64,000 nucleotides of DNA from an uncultured Bacilli bacterium (GTDB lineage: Bacteria > Bacillota_I > Bacilli_A > RF39 > UBA660): positions 56,548 through 120,547 of the forward strand of contig CAKOHR010000003.1 of NCBI GenBank assembly GCA_934085825.1. The letters are read 5' to 3'. Position 1 is the stretch's first letter. Each line of letters starts with the position of its first letter. The notes below the pieces were generated by a model. It searched no databases. It saw only the letters and a program-made list of their open reading frames with translations, and was not told the origin of the DNA. A program made the position numbers and the translations under genes. Below, piece after piece: positions 8,304 to 16,839 of this stretch.

Positions 8304-10158
8304 CTTTACTATATTCTTTCTTTAGATAAATACTTAAAACGGAAATATCTACAGGGTTTACTCCGCTTATACGAGATGCTTGAGCAATTGTTTTAGGTCT
8401 AATTTTATCTAATTTTTGTTTTGCTTCGCTAGCTAAATTTGTTACTTTATTATAATCTATATTTTCAGGTATTTGTTTTTCTTCAAGTTTTGATAACTTT
8501 TCAACTTCTTTATAAGCTTTTTTAATGTATCCGTCATATTTGGCATTTATTTCTACTTGTTCTTTTACTTCAGCTGGATAATCTAAAGTTATAAAATTTT
8601 CGATAAATTCTAAATTTATTTCTGGTCTTTTCAAAAGTTCATAGAAATTTAAACCCGTAAGTGGTATATTTTTATTATTATTTATAAATATTTCTTTAAC
8701 TTCACTAGTTAAATGAAGAGTATTTTCTGTTAAATATGCTGTTAATTTTTTAATTTTCTCTTCTTTAGCAAGCAATCTTGCATACTGTTCTTCATTTATT
8801 GTACCTATTTCATGGGCATAATGACGTAGTCTTAAATCCGCATTATCGTGTCTTAGTATTAGACGAAATTCTGCTCTTGATGTTAGCATACGATAAGGTT
8901 CTATAGTTCCTTTTGTTACTAAGTCGTCAATTAATACTCCGATATAGGCATCACTTCTTTTTAATATTAGAGGCTCTTTATTGTCAACTTTAAGGGATGC
9001 ATTTATACCAGCAATGATTCCTTGTCCAGCAGCTTCTTCATAACCACTTGTTCCATTTATTTGACCTGCGGTAAATAGATTTTCTAACACTTTATTTTCT
9101 AGACTAGGTTTAATTTGTAATGGATCAATTGCATCATATTCAATAGCATAAGCATATTTGCTAATAACTGCATTTTCTAGGCCATGTAAACTATGAACCA
9201 TTTCTATTTGAACATCTTCTGGCATACTTGTTGAAAATCCTTGTAAATACCAATCATCATAATATAAGCTTTCAGGTTCTAGAAATAATTGATGTCTTTC
9301 TTTATCCGCAAATCTTACAATTTTATCTTCAATTGATGGGCAATATCTTGGACCTACTCCAGTTGCATAGCCACCATACATAGCGGATTTATCTAGATTA
9401 TCTCTGATTATTTGATGCGTTTTTTCATTGGTATAAAGTAAATAACATGGTTTTTGATCTTCAATCTTATAAGAAGGATCAAAATCATTTGAAAATGTCC
9501 AATAAGTATTATCGCCATGTTCCTTGCTCATTACAGAAAAATCTATGGAATCTTTCTTAATTCTTTGTGGGGTTCCAGTTTTTAGTCTTATTATTTTTAA
9601 GCCATATTCATTTAACTTTGTTGATAAATAGTTACTTCTTCTTTCACCATGAGGTCCACCTGGGGTATTTTTACTGCCCACAAGAATATTACCACGTAAG
9701 TATGTACCTGTTGTTAAAATTACTGTTTTTGATTCAATTCTTTCATTATTTTCAGTTATAACACCCTTAACAACATTGCTTTCAAGAATTAGATCTTCAA
9801 CTAAAGATTCTTTTATTGTTAAGTTTGGCATCTTCATTAAATAATCTTGCATATTTTTGGGATATGTTATTTTATCTGCTTGGGCACGCAAGCTTCTTAC
9901 TGCTGGGCCTTTAGAATTATTAAGCATTTTTATTTGAATGTGGGAAATATCTGCAATGTGTCCCATTAGACCACCTAGGGCATCTACTTCACGTACTATA
10001 ATACCCTTTGCTGTTCCTCCGATTGATGGATTACATGGCATATCACCTATATTTTTAATATTACCCGTTATAAGTAATGTTTTTTTACCTAATTTGGCGG
10101 CAATATGACTTGCTTCAATTCCAGCATGTCCGCCACCTACTACTATTACATCATACAT
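8293..10158 (-). CDS. mnmG: tRNA uridine-34 5-carboxymethylaminomethyl modification enzyme, FAD subunit
   Basis: With MnmE it builds the cmnm5 group on U34 of several tRNAs, using FAD and methylene-tetrahydrofolate. 621 residues, full length. The FAD motif VVVGGGHAGIEAS is at the N-terminus, followed by MPCNPSIGGTAKGIIVREVDALGG, which is a GidA signature, and by GPRYCPSIEDKIVRF and AGQINGTSGYEEAAGQG. The C-terminal helical domain (about 560-621) binds MnmE and tRNA. It lies 9 bp after mnmE and overlaps rsmG by 11 bp. Confidence 0.98.
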   Translation of the reverse strand: MYDVIVVGGGHAGIEASHIAAKLGKKTLLITGNIKNIGDMPCNPSIGGTAKGIIVREVDALGGLMGHIADISHIQIKMLNNSKGPAVRSLRAQADKITYPKNMQDYLMKMPNLTIKESLVEDLILESNVVKGVITENNERIESKTVILTTGTYLRGNILVGSKNTPGGPHGERRSNYLSTKLNEYGLKIIRLKTGTPQRIKKDSIDFSVMSKEHGDNTYWTFSNDFDPSYKIEDQKPCYLLYTNEKTHQIIRDNLDKSAMYGGYATGVGPRYCPSIEDKIVRFADKERHQLFLEPESLYYDDWYLQGFSTSMPEDVQIEMVHSLHGLENAVISKYAYAIEYDAIDPLQIKPSLENKVLENLFTAGQINGTSGYEEAAGQGIIAGINASLKVDNKEPLILKRSDAYIGVLIDDLVTKGTIEPYRMLTSRAEFRLILRHDNADLRLRHYAHEIGTINEEQYARLLAKEEKIKKLTAYLTENTLHLTSEVKEIFINNNKNIPLTGLNFYELLKRPEINLEFIENFITLDYPAEVKEQVEINAKYDGYIKKAYKEVEKLSKLEEKQIPENIDYNKVTNLASEAKQKLDKIRPKTIAQASRISGVNPVDISVLSIYLKKEYSKDEN

Positions 10159-10167
10159 GTTTGTACC

Positions 10168-11517
10168 TCACTTTCCTAAACAAAAATTACTAAATATTTT
10201 GTCTACTAATTCACCTTCGTAACTATCTCCCTTGATTTCACCAAGATAGTTCCAAGCAGCTTTTAAATCTATTTCTATCATGTCAACAGAATATCCAGCT
10301 TCAAGATTATTTTGAGCATTTTTTAATGATTCTTCAGCCTTATTTACTAAATCTATTTCTCTTAAGTTACATAAATAACTCATATCTTTGTTTACGATAC
10401 TTTCTAAATTTAGTTTGTTACTAATTGCTTCTTTTAAAGTATTTAAACCATCTAAATCAATTGTGTTACCATAGATAACATCTTTGATAGTTTCAGGTAA
10501 TTCCAGTTTTTTTTCTAAATCTATTTTATTTACAAATATAAGTAATTTTTCATTATTATATTTATCTAACATAGTTAGTTCTTCATTTGTTACTTCTTCA
10601 TTATTATTTAAAACAAGCAAAACAATGTCTGCATTATCTGCAGTTTTCTTACTTTTATCAACACCAATTTTTTCAACAACATCTGTTGTTTCTCTGATGC
10701 CTGCAGTATCTATAAAATTGATGGCTACTCCATTTATTGTGATTGTGCCTTCAACAATATCTCTAGTTGTACCAGGAATATCTGTTACAATTGCTTTTTC
10801 TTCATCTAGTAAACTATTTAAAATGCTACTTTTACCTACGTTTGGTTTACCAATGATTGCAACATTTACGCCTTCTTTAATAAGTATTCCGTTTTTGGCA
10901 CCACTTACTAAAACATTTAACTCTTTGGTAATATCATCAAGATAATCGTGCATTAATTTCTCAGTTACTTCAAGTTCATCAGTATATTCTGGATAGTCAA
11001 TATTTACTTCAATATTAGCTAGTATTTTAGCTATTTTTTCCCTTAAATTGCTAATTTGTTGTGATAATTTTCCATCGACATTATTTATCGCTAGTGTTCT
11101 AGCCGCATCTGTTTTGGCAATTATTAAGTCGTTTACTGACTCTGCTTCAAGAAGATTTATTCTACCATTTAAATAAGCTCTCTTTGTAAATTCTCCAGGT
11201 TCTGCAAGACGGCATCCTGATGCAAGTAATATTTCCATCACTTTTTTAGTAGTGTTAATGCCTCCATGACAATTTATTTCAATTGTGTCTTCAGTTGTAT
11301 ATGTCTTTGGACCTTTCATTAGCATAACTAAAACTTCATCAATTATTTCATCATTATATTTGATGTGTCCATAATGGATCGTGTGGCTAGAAGCATTTTT
11401 TAAATCATGGTCAAAAATACTGTCAACAATGCTTACAGTTTCTGGTCCAGTTACGCGGACAATTGATATTGCTCCGATACCTATGGATGTTGATATTGCA
11501 CAAATTGTATCTTCCAT
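10168..11517 (-). CDS. mnmE: tRNA modification GTPase MnmE
   Basis: Potassium-activated GTPase, partner of MnmG in U34 modification. 449 residues. Order of domains: N-terminal formyl-THF-binding domain (1-115), helical domain split around the G domain, and G domain with G1 GKPNVGKSS (about 222-230), G2 and G3 (TTRDI, DTAGIRET), and NKID. It ends in FCLGK, a conservative variant of the usual C-terminal FCIGK with the essential cysteine. In Bacillus it follows jag directly; here 2.2 kb of accessory genes separate them. Its RBS lies in the 3' arm of a hairpin described separately. Confidence 0.97.
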   Translation of the reverse strand: MEDTICAISTSIGIGAISIVRVTGPETVSIVDSIFDHDLKNASSHTIHYGHIKYNDEIIDEVLVMLMKGPKTYTTEDTIEINCHGGINTTKKVMEILLASGCRLAEPGEFTKRAYLNGRINLLEAESVNDLIIAKTDAARTLAINNVDGKLSQQISNLREKIAKILANIEVNIDYPEYTDELEVTEKLMHDYLDDITKELNVLVSGAKNGILIKEGVNVAIIGKPNVGKSSILNSLLDEEKAIVTDIPGTTRDIVEGTITINGVAINFIDTAGIRETTDVVEKIGVDKSKKTADNADIVLLVLNNNEEVTNEELTMLDKYNNEKLLIFVNKIDLEKKLELPETIKDVIYGNTIDLDGLNTLKEAISNKLNLESIVNKDMSYLCNLREIDLVNKAEESLKNAQNNLEAGYSVDMIEIDLKAAWNYLGEIKGDSYEGELVDKIFSNFCLGK

Positions 11518-11521
11518 AAAA

Positions 11522-11550
11522 AATACTTCCTTTCATTCGGAAGTATTATA
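11522..11550 (-). promoter_or_regulatory. mnmE extended -10 promoter overlapping an RBS-masking hairpin
   Basis: On the minus strand TGC-TATAAT (-10 at 11545-11550) precedes a 9-bp hairpin, arms AATACTTCC (11539-11547) and GGAAGTATT (11522-11530), followed by a T run that reaches the mnmE ATG. The 3' arm contains the mnmE ribosome binding site. A transcript starting about 7 bp after the -10 would lack the 5' arm, so only read-through RNA from the XRE gene could fold the hairpin. Confidence 0.55.
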
Positions 11551-11588
11551 GCACATATTTTACTAAAAATAAAATTTATTTTTTGTTT

Positions 11589-11921
11589 TTACAATGTTAC
11601 TTTATTTGTTAATGAGTCTGCATAACCAATTAGTTTTAGTTGATCTTCAGTTTTAAGATATATGAACTTTTCCATAAGTTCTTTCTCTTTCTTATTTAAT
11701 ATTTTATTCATGTATTTAATTGGGGTGTCATCATCTGTTAATCCTAATAAATAATCTGTACTTGTTTCTAAATATCTTGCAAGTGCAATTAATACTTTAG
11801 CACTTGGATAACTTACACCTGATTCATACATGCTTATTGATTCTTGTTTAACCCCTACTGACATTGCTACATTTAATTGACTTTTATGTCTTTTTTCTCT
11901 AATTATTCTAAGATTTTCCAT
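11589..11921 (-). CDS. XRE-family helix-turn-helix transcriptional regulator
   Basis: 110 residues. The N-terminal 60 residues form a Cro/C1-type helix-turn-helix: NLRIIREKRHKSQLNVAMSV, then VKQESISMYESGVSYPSAK, then LIALARYLETSTDYLLGLTD, which is the typical end of the domain. The remaining 45 residues are helical and may dimerise. Target unknown. It sits between mnmE and the DUF4143 ATPase gene, in an insertion that breaks the usual jag-mnmE junction, and a terminator separates it from the ATPase gene. It might bind the phased repeats flanking that gene, but nothing in the sequence proves this. Confidence 0.85.
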   Translation of the reverse strand: MENLRIIREKRHKSQLNVAMSVGVKQESISMYESGVSYPSAKVLIALARYLETSTDYLLGLTDDDTPIKYMNKILNKKEKELMEKFIYLKTEDQLKLIGYADSLTNKVTL

Positions 11922-12074
11922 ATCATACTTATTCCTTCCATTTTTAATTTTATAATATTAATTTATATTAGAAATAAGTATATATTATTTTTATCATAAA
12001 TTTTATTTATACAGATAATAATTTATTATTATTTTTTTGTAGAATTAGGATAACTTTCCTATTGTATAACAAAA

Positions 12075-12098
12075 AAGTAGTTTTTAGTGGAACTACTT
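12075..12098 (-). terminator. Terminator behind the DUF4143 ATPase gene
   Basis: Stem AAGTAGTT / AACTACTT with an 8-nt loop; on the minus strand followed by TTTTG. It lies beyond the left repeat array, so the array is transcribed with the ATPase gene. Confidence 0.65.
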
Positions 12099-12178
12099 CT
12101 GATAAATGTTATATTTATTTTTATAAAGAATAATTTTAACCAATATAGTTCTTTTTTTTCTTGGATTTTAGGTGAATT

Positions 12179-12255
12179 TCACAAAATTCCGGACTTTTTC
12201 AGTCTCTTTTTACACATTTTTTCAACTATTTTTGGGTTAAATTACACAAAATTCC
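12179..12255 (-). repeat. Left array of 32-bp-phased TACACA-type repeats
   Basis: Three units at 12179 (TCACAAAATTCC), 12211 (TACACATTTTTT) and 12243 (TACACAAAATTCC), exactly 32 bp apart and separated by unrelated AT-rich sequence. The array begins 19 bp beyond the ATPase stop codon (which ends at 12274). The same alternation of units occurs in the right array, so the two form an imperfect direct repeat of about 90 bp around the gene. Confidence 0.75.
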
Positions 12256-12273
12256 AGATTTATTTAAAAATGC

Positions 12274-13611
12274 TTATTTTGTTTCAGAAAGATATCTTTT
12301 TAGGAAAAATGCCATAAAATATGGAAATGTATAGAATTTGCCATTAAAACCTATATTTTTATTACATAGCTTAATACCATACTTTATATCTTTGTATTTT
12401 TTACTTGTTATCAAGTTATTTAGGGAAATGGTTGCATTATCATTAGCTTTAACTTCAACTGGAATTAATGAATTTTTATCTCTAATAAAGAAGTCCATTT
12501 CTATTGTTCCTTTTTCATTTTTATAAAAATATAGTTTATATCCCTCTTTAACTAACATTTCTCCTATAATATTTTCATATATTGCGCCTTTATAAGTATT
12601 GAAATTCCTATTTTTTCTTAAATCATCTTGCGCTTCATCATCCAAAGAGGCAATCAAAAGGCCAGTGTCAGAAAAATATAATCTATAATTTTCTGGATTG
12701 TAATTTCCTTTTAAAGGTAATTCACAGACATCCATACAATATGATATATTAACTATACCAGCATCTGATAGCCAATCTGATACTCCACGATATTCACGAT
12801 TTCTAGCTCCTTCAGCTATTTTTGATATCTGAAATTTTTTATTTTCATTTCCTAAAAATGTTGCAATTTTTCTATATGCATTTAAAACTCTGGCTTTATC
12901 TAATCCTTGTGCATATTTTGATATATCTTCTTCATAATCTAACAATATTTGTTTTTGCATATCTAAGATACCACTGAAATTTTTATTTTCGATATACTTT
13001 TCAACTATAGCCGGCATTCCGCCAATTAACATGTATTCTTTAAATAGTTTCATCATAACGTTCATTTCTGTGCTTGATAAAGGGGTACAGTTTTTCATAC
13101 ATACATAAAGGTCTTCTATTTGACTTTTTTTATATCCTTTTGCCCATAAAAATTCTTCAAAATCCATTGAATACATAATGTAATCTTGTTTATTCCCTAC
13201 ACTATTAGACTCAATTTCATTGTAATTAATCCCCATCATTGACCCTGAACATATTACATCAAATCTTTTATCGATATTAAAAGACTTTAGTGATGTTGCA
13301 CAATTAATACAATCTTGCATTTCATCAAAAAATATTAATGTTTCACCTGGTTCAAAAACAAAGTCATTATTTATGAATGATATACTTTTTATTATATCGT
13401 CTACACCAAACCCATTGTCAAATATTCCTTTATATTCCTTATGTATAGCAAAATTTATTTCAACAAAATTTTTATAATTATTCTTTGCAAAATTTACTAT
13501 AGCATCTGTTTTACCTATTTGCCTTGCTCCTTTTACTATAAGTGGCAATTTATAATCTGATTTTTTCCAATCTATTAAAAATTGGTCTATTTTCCGTTTT
13601 AATCTTGGCAT
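12274..13611 (-). CDS. AAA-family ATPase with C-terminal DUF4143 (PD-(D/E)XK-like) domain
   Basis: 445 residues. An AAA_14 ATPase core has Walker A GARQIGKT (28-35) and Walker B TLIFFDEMQ (91-99, D96 and E97), followed by a sensor-like strand DVICSGSMMG. The C-terminal third is DUF4143, with a nuclease-like core EMDFFIRD...IPVEVKAN. These proteins are widespread, often in many copies per genome, and their role is unknown; mobility, regulation and defence have all been suggested. The gene breaks the jag-mnmE junction and is bracketed by phased repeats. Its promoter overlaps one repeat unit. The start ATG at 13609-13611 has GAGGTGAT upstream. No lesion, so it is probably active. Confidence 0.9.
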   Translation of the reverse strand: MPRLKRKIDQFLIDWKKSDYKLPLIVKGARQIGKTDAIVNFAKNNYKNFVEINFAIHKEYKGIFDNGFGVDDIIKSISFINNDFVFEPGETLIFFDEMQDCINCATSLKSFNIDKRFDVICSGSMMGINYNEIESNSVGNKQDYIMYSMDFEEFLWAKGYKKSQIEDLYVCMKNCTPLSSTEMNVMMKLFKEYMLIGGMPAIVEKYIENKNFSGILDMQKQILLDYEEDISKYAQGLDKARVLNAYRKIATFLGNENKKFQISKIAEGARNREYRGVSDWLSDAGIVNISYCMDVCELPLKGNYNPENYRLYFSDTGLLIASLDDEAQDDLRKNRNFNTYKGAIYENIIGEMLVKEGYKLYFYKNEKGTIEMDFFIRDKNSLIPVEVKANDNATISLNNLITSKKYKDIKYGIKLCNKNIGFNGKFYTFPYFMAFFLKRYLSETK

Positions 13612-13630
13612 TTTATATCACCTCAATATT

Positions 13631-13659
13631 AATGTATCACAAAATTCCAGTTATTTCAA
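13631..13659 (-). promoter_or_regulatory. Promoter of the DUF4143 ATPase gene with a repeat unit in the spacer
   Basis: On the minus strand: -35 TTGAAA (13654-13659), 17-bp spacer, -10 TACATT (13631-13636), 20 bp before the start codon. The 12-bp repeat unit 13637-13648 fills the spacer next to the -10, the position of a classical repressor operator. Confidence 0.65.
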
Positions 13660-13742
13660 TCCCTATTTACACATTTTTTCATGCATTTTTATGTTAAATT
13701 ACACAAAATTCTTACTTTTTTTTGCTAATTTTACACATTTTT
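13637..13742 (-). repeat. Right array of 32-bp-phased TACACA-type repeats
   Basis: Four units starting at 13637 (TCACAAAATTCC), 13668 (TACACATTTTTT), 13700 (TACACAAAATTC) and 13732 (TACACATTTTT), spaced 31, 32 and 32 bp, which is three helical turns. The order of unit types matches the left array. It lies between the ATPase promoter and the jag terminator. Confidence 0.75.
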
Positions 13743-13761
13743 CCAAAATATAAGCAATTAA

Positions 13762-13783
13762 AAACCACTGTTATAGTGGTTTA
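13762..13783 (-). terminator. Terminator overlapping the jag stop codon
   Basis: Stem AAACCACT / AGTGGTTT with a GTTAT-type loop, using the last codons of jag as one arm, followed on the minus strand by TTTTTAATTG. It ends the rpmH-rnpA-yidC-jag transcript ahead of the inserted ATPase gene. Confidence 0.75.
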
Positions 13784-14376
13784 ATTACAATATGTCTATT
13801 AGGCTCTTCCCCTTCACTTTCAGTCTTTATACCTTTAAAATCTGTTAGGGCACTATGAATTATTCTTCTTTCATATGATGTCATGTTATCCAAAGCTACT
13901 GGCACATTAGTTTCTAAAACTTCCTTTGCAGTCTTTTTTGCTAACCTTTCTAATCTTTTATTATTTTTTTCCTTATAATTAGAAACATCTAAGTTGAATT
14001 TATAGTATATTCCTGTGGTATTTTGGATGTATTGTTTTGCTAAAGTTTCTAATGCTTTTAAAGTTGATCCTTCTTTACCTATCAAAATATAGTCTTTATT
14101 TGAATACATACGTATTGTTACTCTATCATCTTTGTTACTTATTTCTATTGTTACTTCAAGTCCCATATTTTCTACTATTTTACGTAAAAATTCTTTTATT
14201 TCATTGTTGATATCTGTTTTTAAATACGCTGTTACTTCATATATTGTACCTTGGAAAAGTTTACCTTTTTTAACAGCACTAGTGTATAAAAATTCTTCTT
14301 TTGAAATATTATTTTCTTCCATTAAAGAATTTAATGCTGATTCTACAGTTTTTCCTTCTTTAGTTATTTTTTCCAT
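13771..14376 (-). CDS. jag: RNA-binding protein Jag/KhpB (KH and R3H domains)
   Basis: 201 residues. N-terminal Jag_N domain (1-50, EKITKEGKTVESALNSLMEE), a KH domain in the middle (DYILIGKEGSTLKALETLAKQ, the G-x-x-G loop being GKEG) and a C-terminal R3H domain (RLERLAKKTAKEVL, then TSYERRIIHSAL). KhpB forms a complex with KhpA and binds RNAs that control cell elongation and division. Its start overlaps the end of yidC by 17 bp, the standard yidC-jag pairing. Length is normal. Confidence 0.95.
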   Translation of the reverse strand: MEKITKEGKTVESALNSLMEENNISKEEFLYTSAVKKGKLFQGTIYEVTAYLKTDINNEIKEFLRKIVENMGLEVTIEISNKDDRVTIRMYSNKDYILIGKEGSTLKALETLAKQYIQNTTGIYYKFNLDVSNYKEKNNKRLERLAKKTAKEVLETNVPVALDNMTSYERRIIHSALTDFKGIKTESEGEEPNRHIVIKPL

Positions 14377-15397
14377 ACTTCATACCTTCTTTCTTAACTA
14401 ATTTATCTTTGATTTTATCTTTTTTCTTATCCTTATTTTTATTAGTTAAGTCTTTGTTGGTTACTTTGTTTACTATAATGTTTTGAACTGATATAAATGC
14501 ATACGTTACAATCCAGTAGAATGCTAGTGCTGTTGGTAACGTTAATGATGCATATGTTATAACTACTAGCATTACGTATAACATTATTTTCATTTGCTTA
14601 GCTGCTTCTGGTGATTGATTTCCTGCTTGAGACATTGTTTGTTTAAATGAAAAATATGTTGAAACTGCAATTAAAACAAGTAATAATAAATATAAATAAT
14701 TACCTGATTTTATACCTACAAGTGGCGTCATGCCTAAGTTAAAAGTTAATAATCTTTCTTCATATATAGCAGGTGTTCTATAAATTGCTTGCAAGAATGC
14801 AAAGAATAATGGAAGTTGAATAAAGGCCATTAAGCACCCTACCATTGGATTTACTTTATATTTCTTGTAAATCATCATTGTTTCTTGACTTTTTGCCATC
14901 AAAGATTCATTATCGGTTTTATTGCGATATTTTCTTTCAATTTTTTCAAGTTCAGGACCAGCTTTTTTCATGTTCATTGTTTGTTTTGTACTCTTGATTG
15001 TAAATGGTAATAAAATTATTCTTATAGCAAGACCTATAAGTATTAAAGATATACCTAAGTTACTTACTAGTTTACCTAATACTAATATTAAAAATGCAAG
15101 AGGTTTAACAAATAAAAATTCCCATAAACCTGATGATTCATTTGAAGTTATCTTAAAATCAGCACATGATGGTAAATCTTCAAATTTTATATTCAATTGA
15201 TCACTATGTTCTTTATATATATTATAAAGTTCCCCATCTTTTTCTGGCAAACATAAAATATCTCTTTCTAACATTTGTCCTGTTTCTTCATATGTTACTA
15301 TTTTTTTATTTTCATCTAAAATGTATTTGCTATTTCCACATCCACTTGTAAGAAGTAAGACAAATGCTAAAACTGCTATTTTAAATTTATTTTTCAT
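14360..15397 (-). CDS. yidC: Membrane protein insertase YidC/SpoIIIJ
   Basis: Inserts proteins into the cytoplasmic membrane, with or without SecYEG. 345 residues. A lipoprotein signal peptide ends in LLLTSGCG (lipobox Cys at about 20). An outside loop follows, then five membrane helices; the hydrophilic groove is recognisable from LAIRIILLPFTIKSTKQTMNM (arginine in TM1) and MVGCLMAFIQLPLFFAFLQA. A Lys-rich C-terminal tail binds ribosomes. It overlaps rnpA by 4 bp (ATGA) and jag by 17 bp. In spore formers the paralogue SpoIIIJ is needed for sporulation; which paralogue this is cannot be told. Confidence 0.96.
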   Translation of the reverse strand: MKNKFKIAVLAFVLLLTSGCGNSKYILDENKKIVTYEETGQMLERDILCLPEKDGELYNIYKEHSDQLNIKFEDLPSCADFKITSNESSGLWEFLFVKPLAFLILVLGKLVSNLGISLILIGLAIRIILLPFTIKSTKQTMNMKKAGPELEKIERKYRNKTDNESLMAKSQETMMIYKKYKVNPMVGCLMAFIQLPLFFAFLQAIYRTPAIYEERLLTFNLGMTPLVGIKSGNYLYLLLLVLIAVSTYFSFKQTMSQAGNQSPEAAKQMKIMLYVMLVVITYASLTLPTALAFYWIVTYAFISVQNIIVNKVTNKDLTNKNKDKKKDKIKDKLVKKEGMKYGKNN

Positions 15398-15723
15398 AAA
15401 TTTCCTTTCTTTAGTGTATTTATTAAATCCATTTCTAATTCACTAAACGAAGCATTATTTGCTTCCCTTTTAATCATTATAATATAATTGTTGTTATTTT
15501 TAAAGAGAAATCTGTTTTTATCAACAATATTTCGAAATTGTCGTTTAAATTTATTTCTAACTACTGCATTACCTAGTTTTTTGCCTACAGCAATGCCAAA
15601 GTTTGGTTTATCAAAGTTTTTTTGTTTAGAAAAAATGTATATATATTTTCCTTTTAGTCTTTTTCCTTTATTTATAATCTCATTAAATTCTTCATGAGAT
15701 TTTACCATTTCATATCTTCTCAT
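15394..15723 (-). CDS. rnpA: Ribonuclease P protein component
   Basis: Protein subunit of RNase P, which trims the 5' leaders of tRNA precursors. 109 residues. The N-terminus MRRYEMVKSHEEFNEIINKG and the RNR-type segment GNAVVRNKFKRQFRNIV near 65-80 are family marks. I chose the ATG at 15721-15723, behind AGAAAGAA, rather than an upstream ATG that falls inside the rpmH-rnpA hairpin. It overlaps yidC by 4 bp. Confidence 0.95.
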   Translation of the reverse strand: MRRYEMVKSHEEFNEIINKGKRLKGKYIYIFSKQKNFDKPNFGIAVGKKLGNAVVRNKFKRQFRNIVDKNRFLFKNNNNYIIMIKREANNASFSELEMDLINTLKKGNL

Positions 15724-15740
15724 AATTAGTTCTTTCTGAA

Positions 15741-15766
15741 AAAAAACCACGTTAAAGTGGTTTTTT
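15741..15766 (-). terminator. Hairpin between rpmH and rnpA
   Basis: Perfect 10-bp stem AAAAAACCAC / GTGGTTTTTT with a 6-nt loop, overlapping the rpmH stop codon and ending 18 bp before rnpA. It probably acts as a partial terminator that lowers rnpA relative to rpmH. Confidence 0.75.
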
Positions 15767-15887
15767 ACTTACATAAAACTTTACGTCCTTTTCTACGACG
15801 ATTCTTTAAAATATCAGTTTCTTTACGAGCAAAAAATCCATGTTTCTTTGCTGCTTTTCTTTTATTTGGTTGATATGTTCTTTTCAT
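15765..15887 (-). CDS. rpmH: 50S ribosomal protein L34
   Basis: A 40-residue, very basic protein: MKRTYQPNKRKAAKKHGFFA at the start and RRRKGRKVLCK at the end, the L34 signature. Usual length is 44; about four residues are missing in the middle (ARKETDILKN region), a small lineage-specific shortening. It is the first gene of the rpmH-rnpA-yidC-jag unit, as in nearly all bacteria, and has a good promoter in front. Confidence 0.97.
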   Translation of the reverse strand: MKRTYQPNKRKAAKKHGFFARKETDILKNRRRKGRKVLCK

Positions 15888-15921
15888 AATATAACTTCTC
15901 CTTTTCTTTAATAGCGTTATT

Positions 15922-15951
15922 ATTATAATATCATTTTGGGGAATAAGTCAA
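15922..15951 (-). promoter_or_regulatory. SigmaA-type promoter of rpmH
   Basis: On the minus strand: -35 TTGACT (15946-15951), 18-bp spacer, -10 TATAAT (15922-15927), 34 bp before the rpmH ATG. Confidence 0.75.
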
Positions 15952-16003
15952 GAAAAAGTGCTTTTTTTAAAGTTAAAAGTGTATAGTTATTTAAAATAAC
16001 TTA

Positions 16004-16819
16004 TTAATTTATTAATTTTGGAAGATTATATATAAATGTGAATTTATAAAAGTTATTTTTCATACTTTTGCTATAATCGTATGTTCTTGAAAACTTTACA
16101 TTATAATTAATACCATATTTAAGCATATACAAGATTATATTTACCCACTCAGGAAATTCTTCATAGTATTTACTTTTTATATAATAATTTTTTACTTCTT
16201 CAAAATCATAAGGAAGAATTATTTGATCATATATTATTAAATCATCGTTAATTGTTAAGATGCCAAATGTTGATACTTCTTTCTTTCCTATTGTACAATT
16301 TACTGCTCCTGAATTTATAAAAAATTTTTTTCTGTAAATTGAATTGAAACACTCATGGGTGTGGGCAAAAAGATATATATCAGCTTGATGATCTTTTATT
16401 AAGTTATCAAATACTGAGGTTGAATCTTTAGTTATGAAATCCCTAATTTGATAAGGACTTCCATGTGACATGCATATTTTTTTGCTGCCAATGTTTATTA
16501 TTTTAGTAGATTTCAAGGATTTTAAAAACTCAATATTTTCTTTTGTTAAATTTTTATAAGTATAGTATAAAGGACGCATTTTTTCATCTAGTTCGTTTTT
16601 AGCATTTATATTTAAAATTGATTCTTCCCTATTACCTATAATTATTTCTGTGGGCAATGTTTTTAAAATATCTATTATTTTATTATCATCTGGACCATCA
16701 GTTAAAAAATCTCCGCATACTAAATATTTAGAGATATTTTTATCCCTAAGATATTCTAAAGCCTTATTTAGTAAATAAAGGTTTCCGTGGATATCATTTA
16801 ATATTGCTACTTTTTCCAT
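16004..16819 (-). CDS. Calcineurin-like metallophosphoesterase (YfcE/MJ0936-like)
   Basis: 271 residues. All dimetal-site motifs are present: DIH (D9, H11), GDF (near 38), GNRE (near 62), SHGSP (near 119) and HTHE (near 154). The fold is that of small cytoplasmic phosphoesterases or phosphodiesterases; the substrate cannot be read from sequence. About 60 extra residues at the C-terminus have no recognised motif. It lies between rpmH and oriC, a junction that is empty in Bacillus. Own transcription unit; stop about 35 bp from the rpmH promoter. Confidence 0.85.
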   Translation of the reverse strand: MEKVAILNDIHGNLYLLNKALEYLRDKNISKYLVCGDFLTDGPDDNKIIDILKTLPTEIIIGNREESILNINAKNELDEKMRPLYYTYKNLTKENIEFLKSLKSTKIINIGSKKICMSHGSPYQIRDFITKDSTSVFDNLIKDHQADIYLFAHTHECFNSIYRKKFFINSGAVNCTIGKKEVSTFGILTINDDLIIYDQIILPYDFEEVKNYYIKSKYYEEFPEWVNIILYMLKYGINYNVKFSRTYDYSKSMKNNFYKFTFIYNLPKLIN

Positions 16820-16839
16820 TTTACATCCTAATCATTATA

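Larger units (their letters stand above)
11922..12273. other. Intergenic stretch between XRE regulator and ATPase gene
   Basis: About 350 bp without a gene. It holds the likely promoter area of the XRE gene (very AT-rich, no convincing hexamers), a terminator at 12075-12098 and the left repeat array at 12179-12255. Confidence 0.7.

Noticed and set aside
10484..10945. Long plus-strand frame opposite mnmE
   Set aside because: It mirrors the mnmE coding frame, has no RBS and a Ser/Leu-rich shadow composition.
12179..13742. CRISPR-like look of the phased 12-bp repeats
   Set aside because: Units are only 12 bp, imperfect and of two alternating types, with 20-bp AT-rich gaps, and there are no cas genes. 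Operator-like or element-end repeats fit better.
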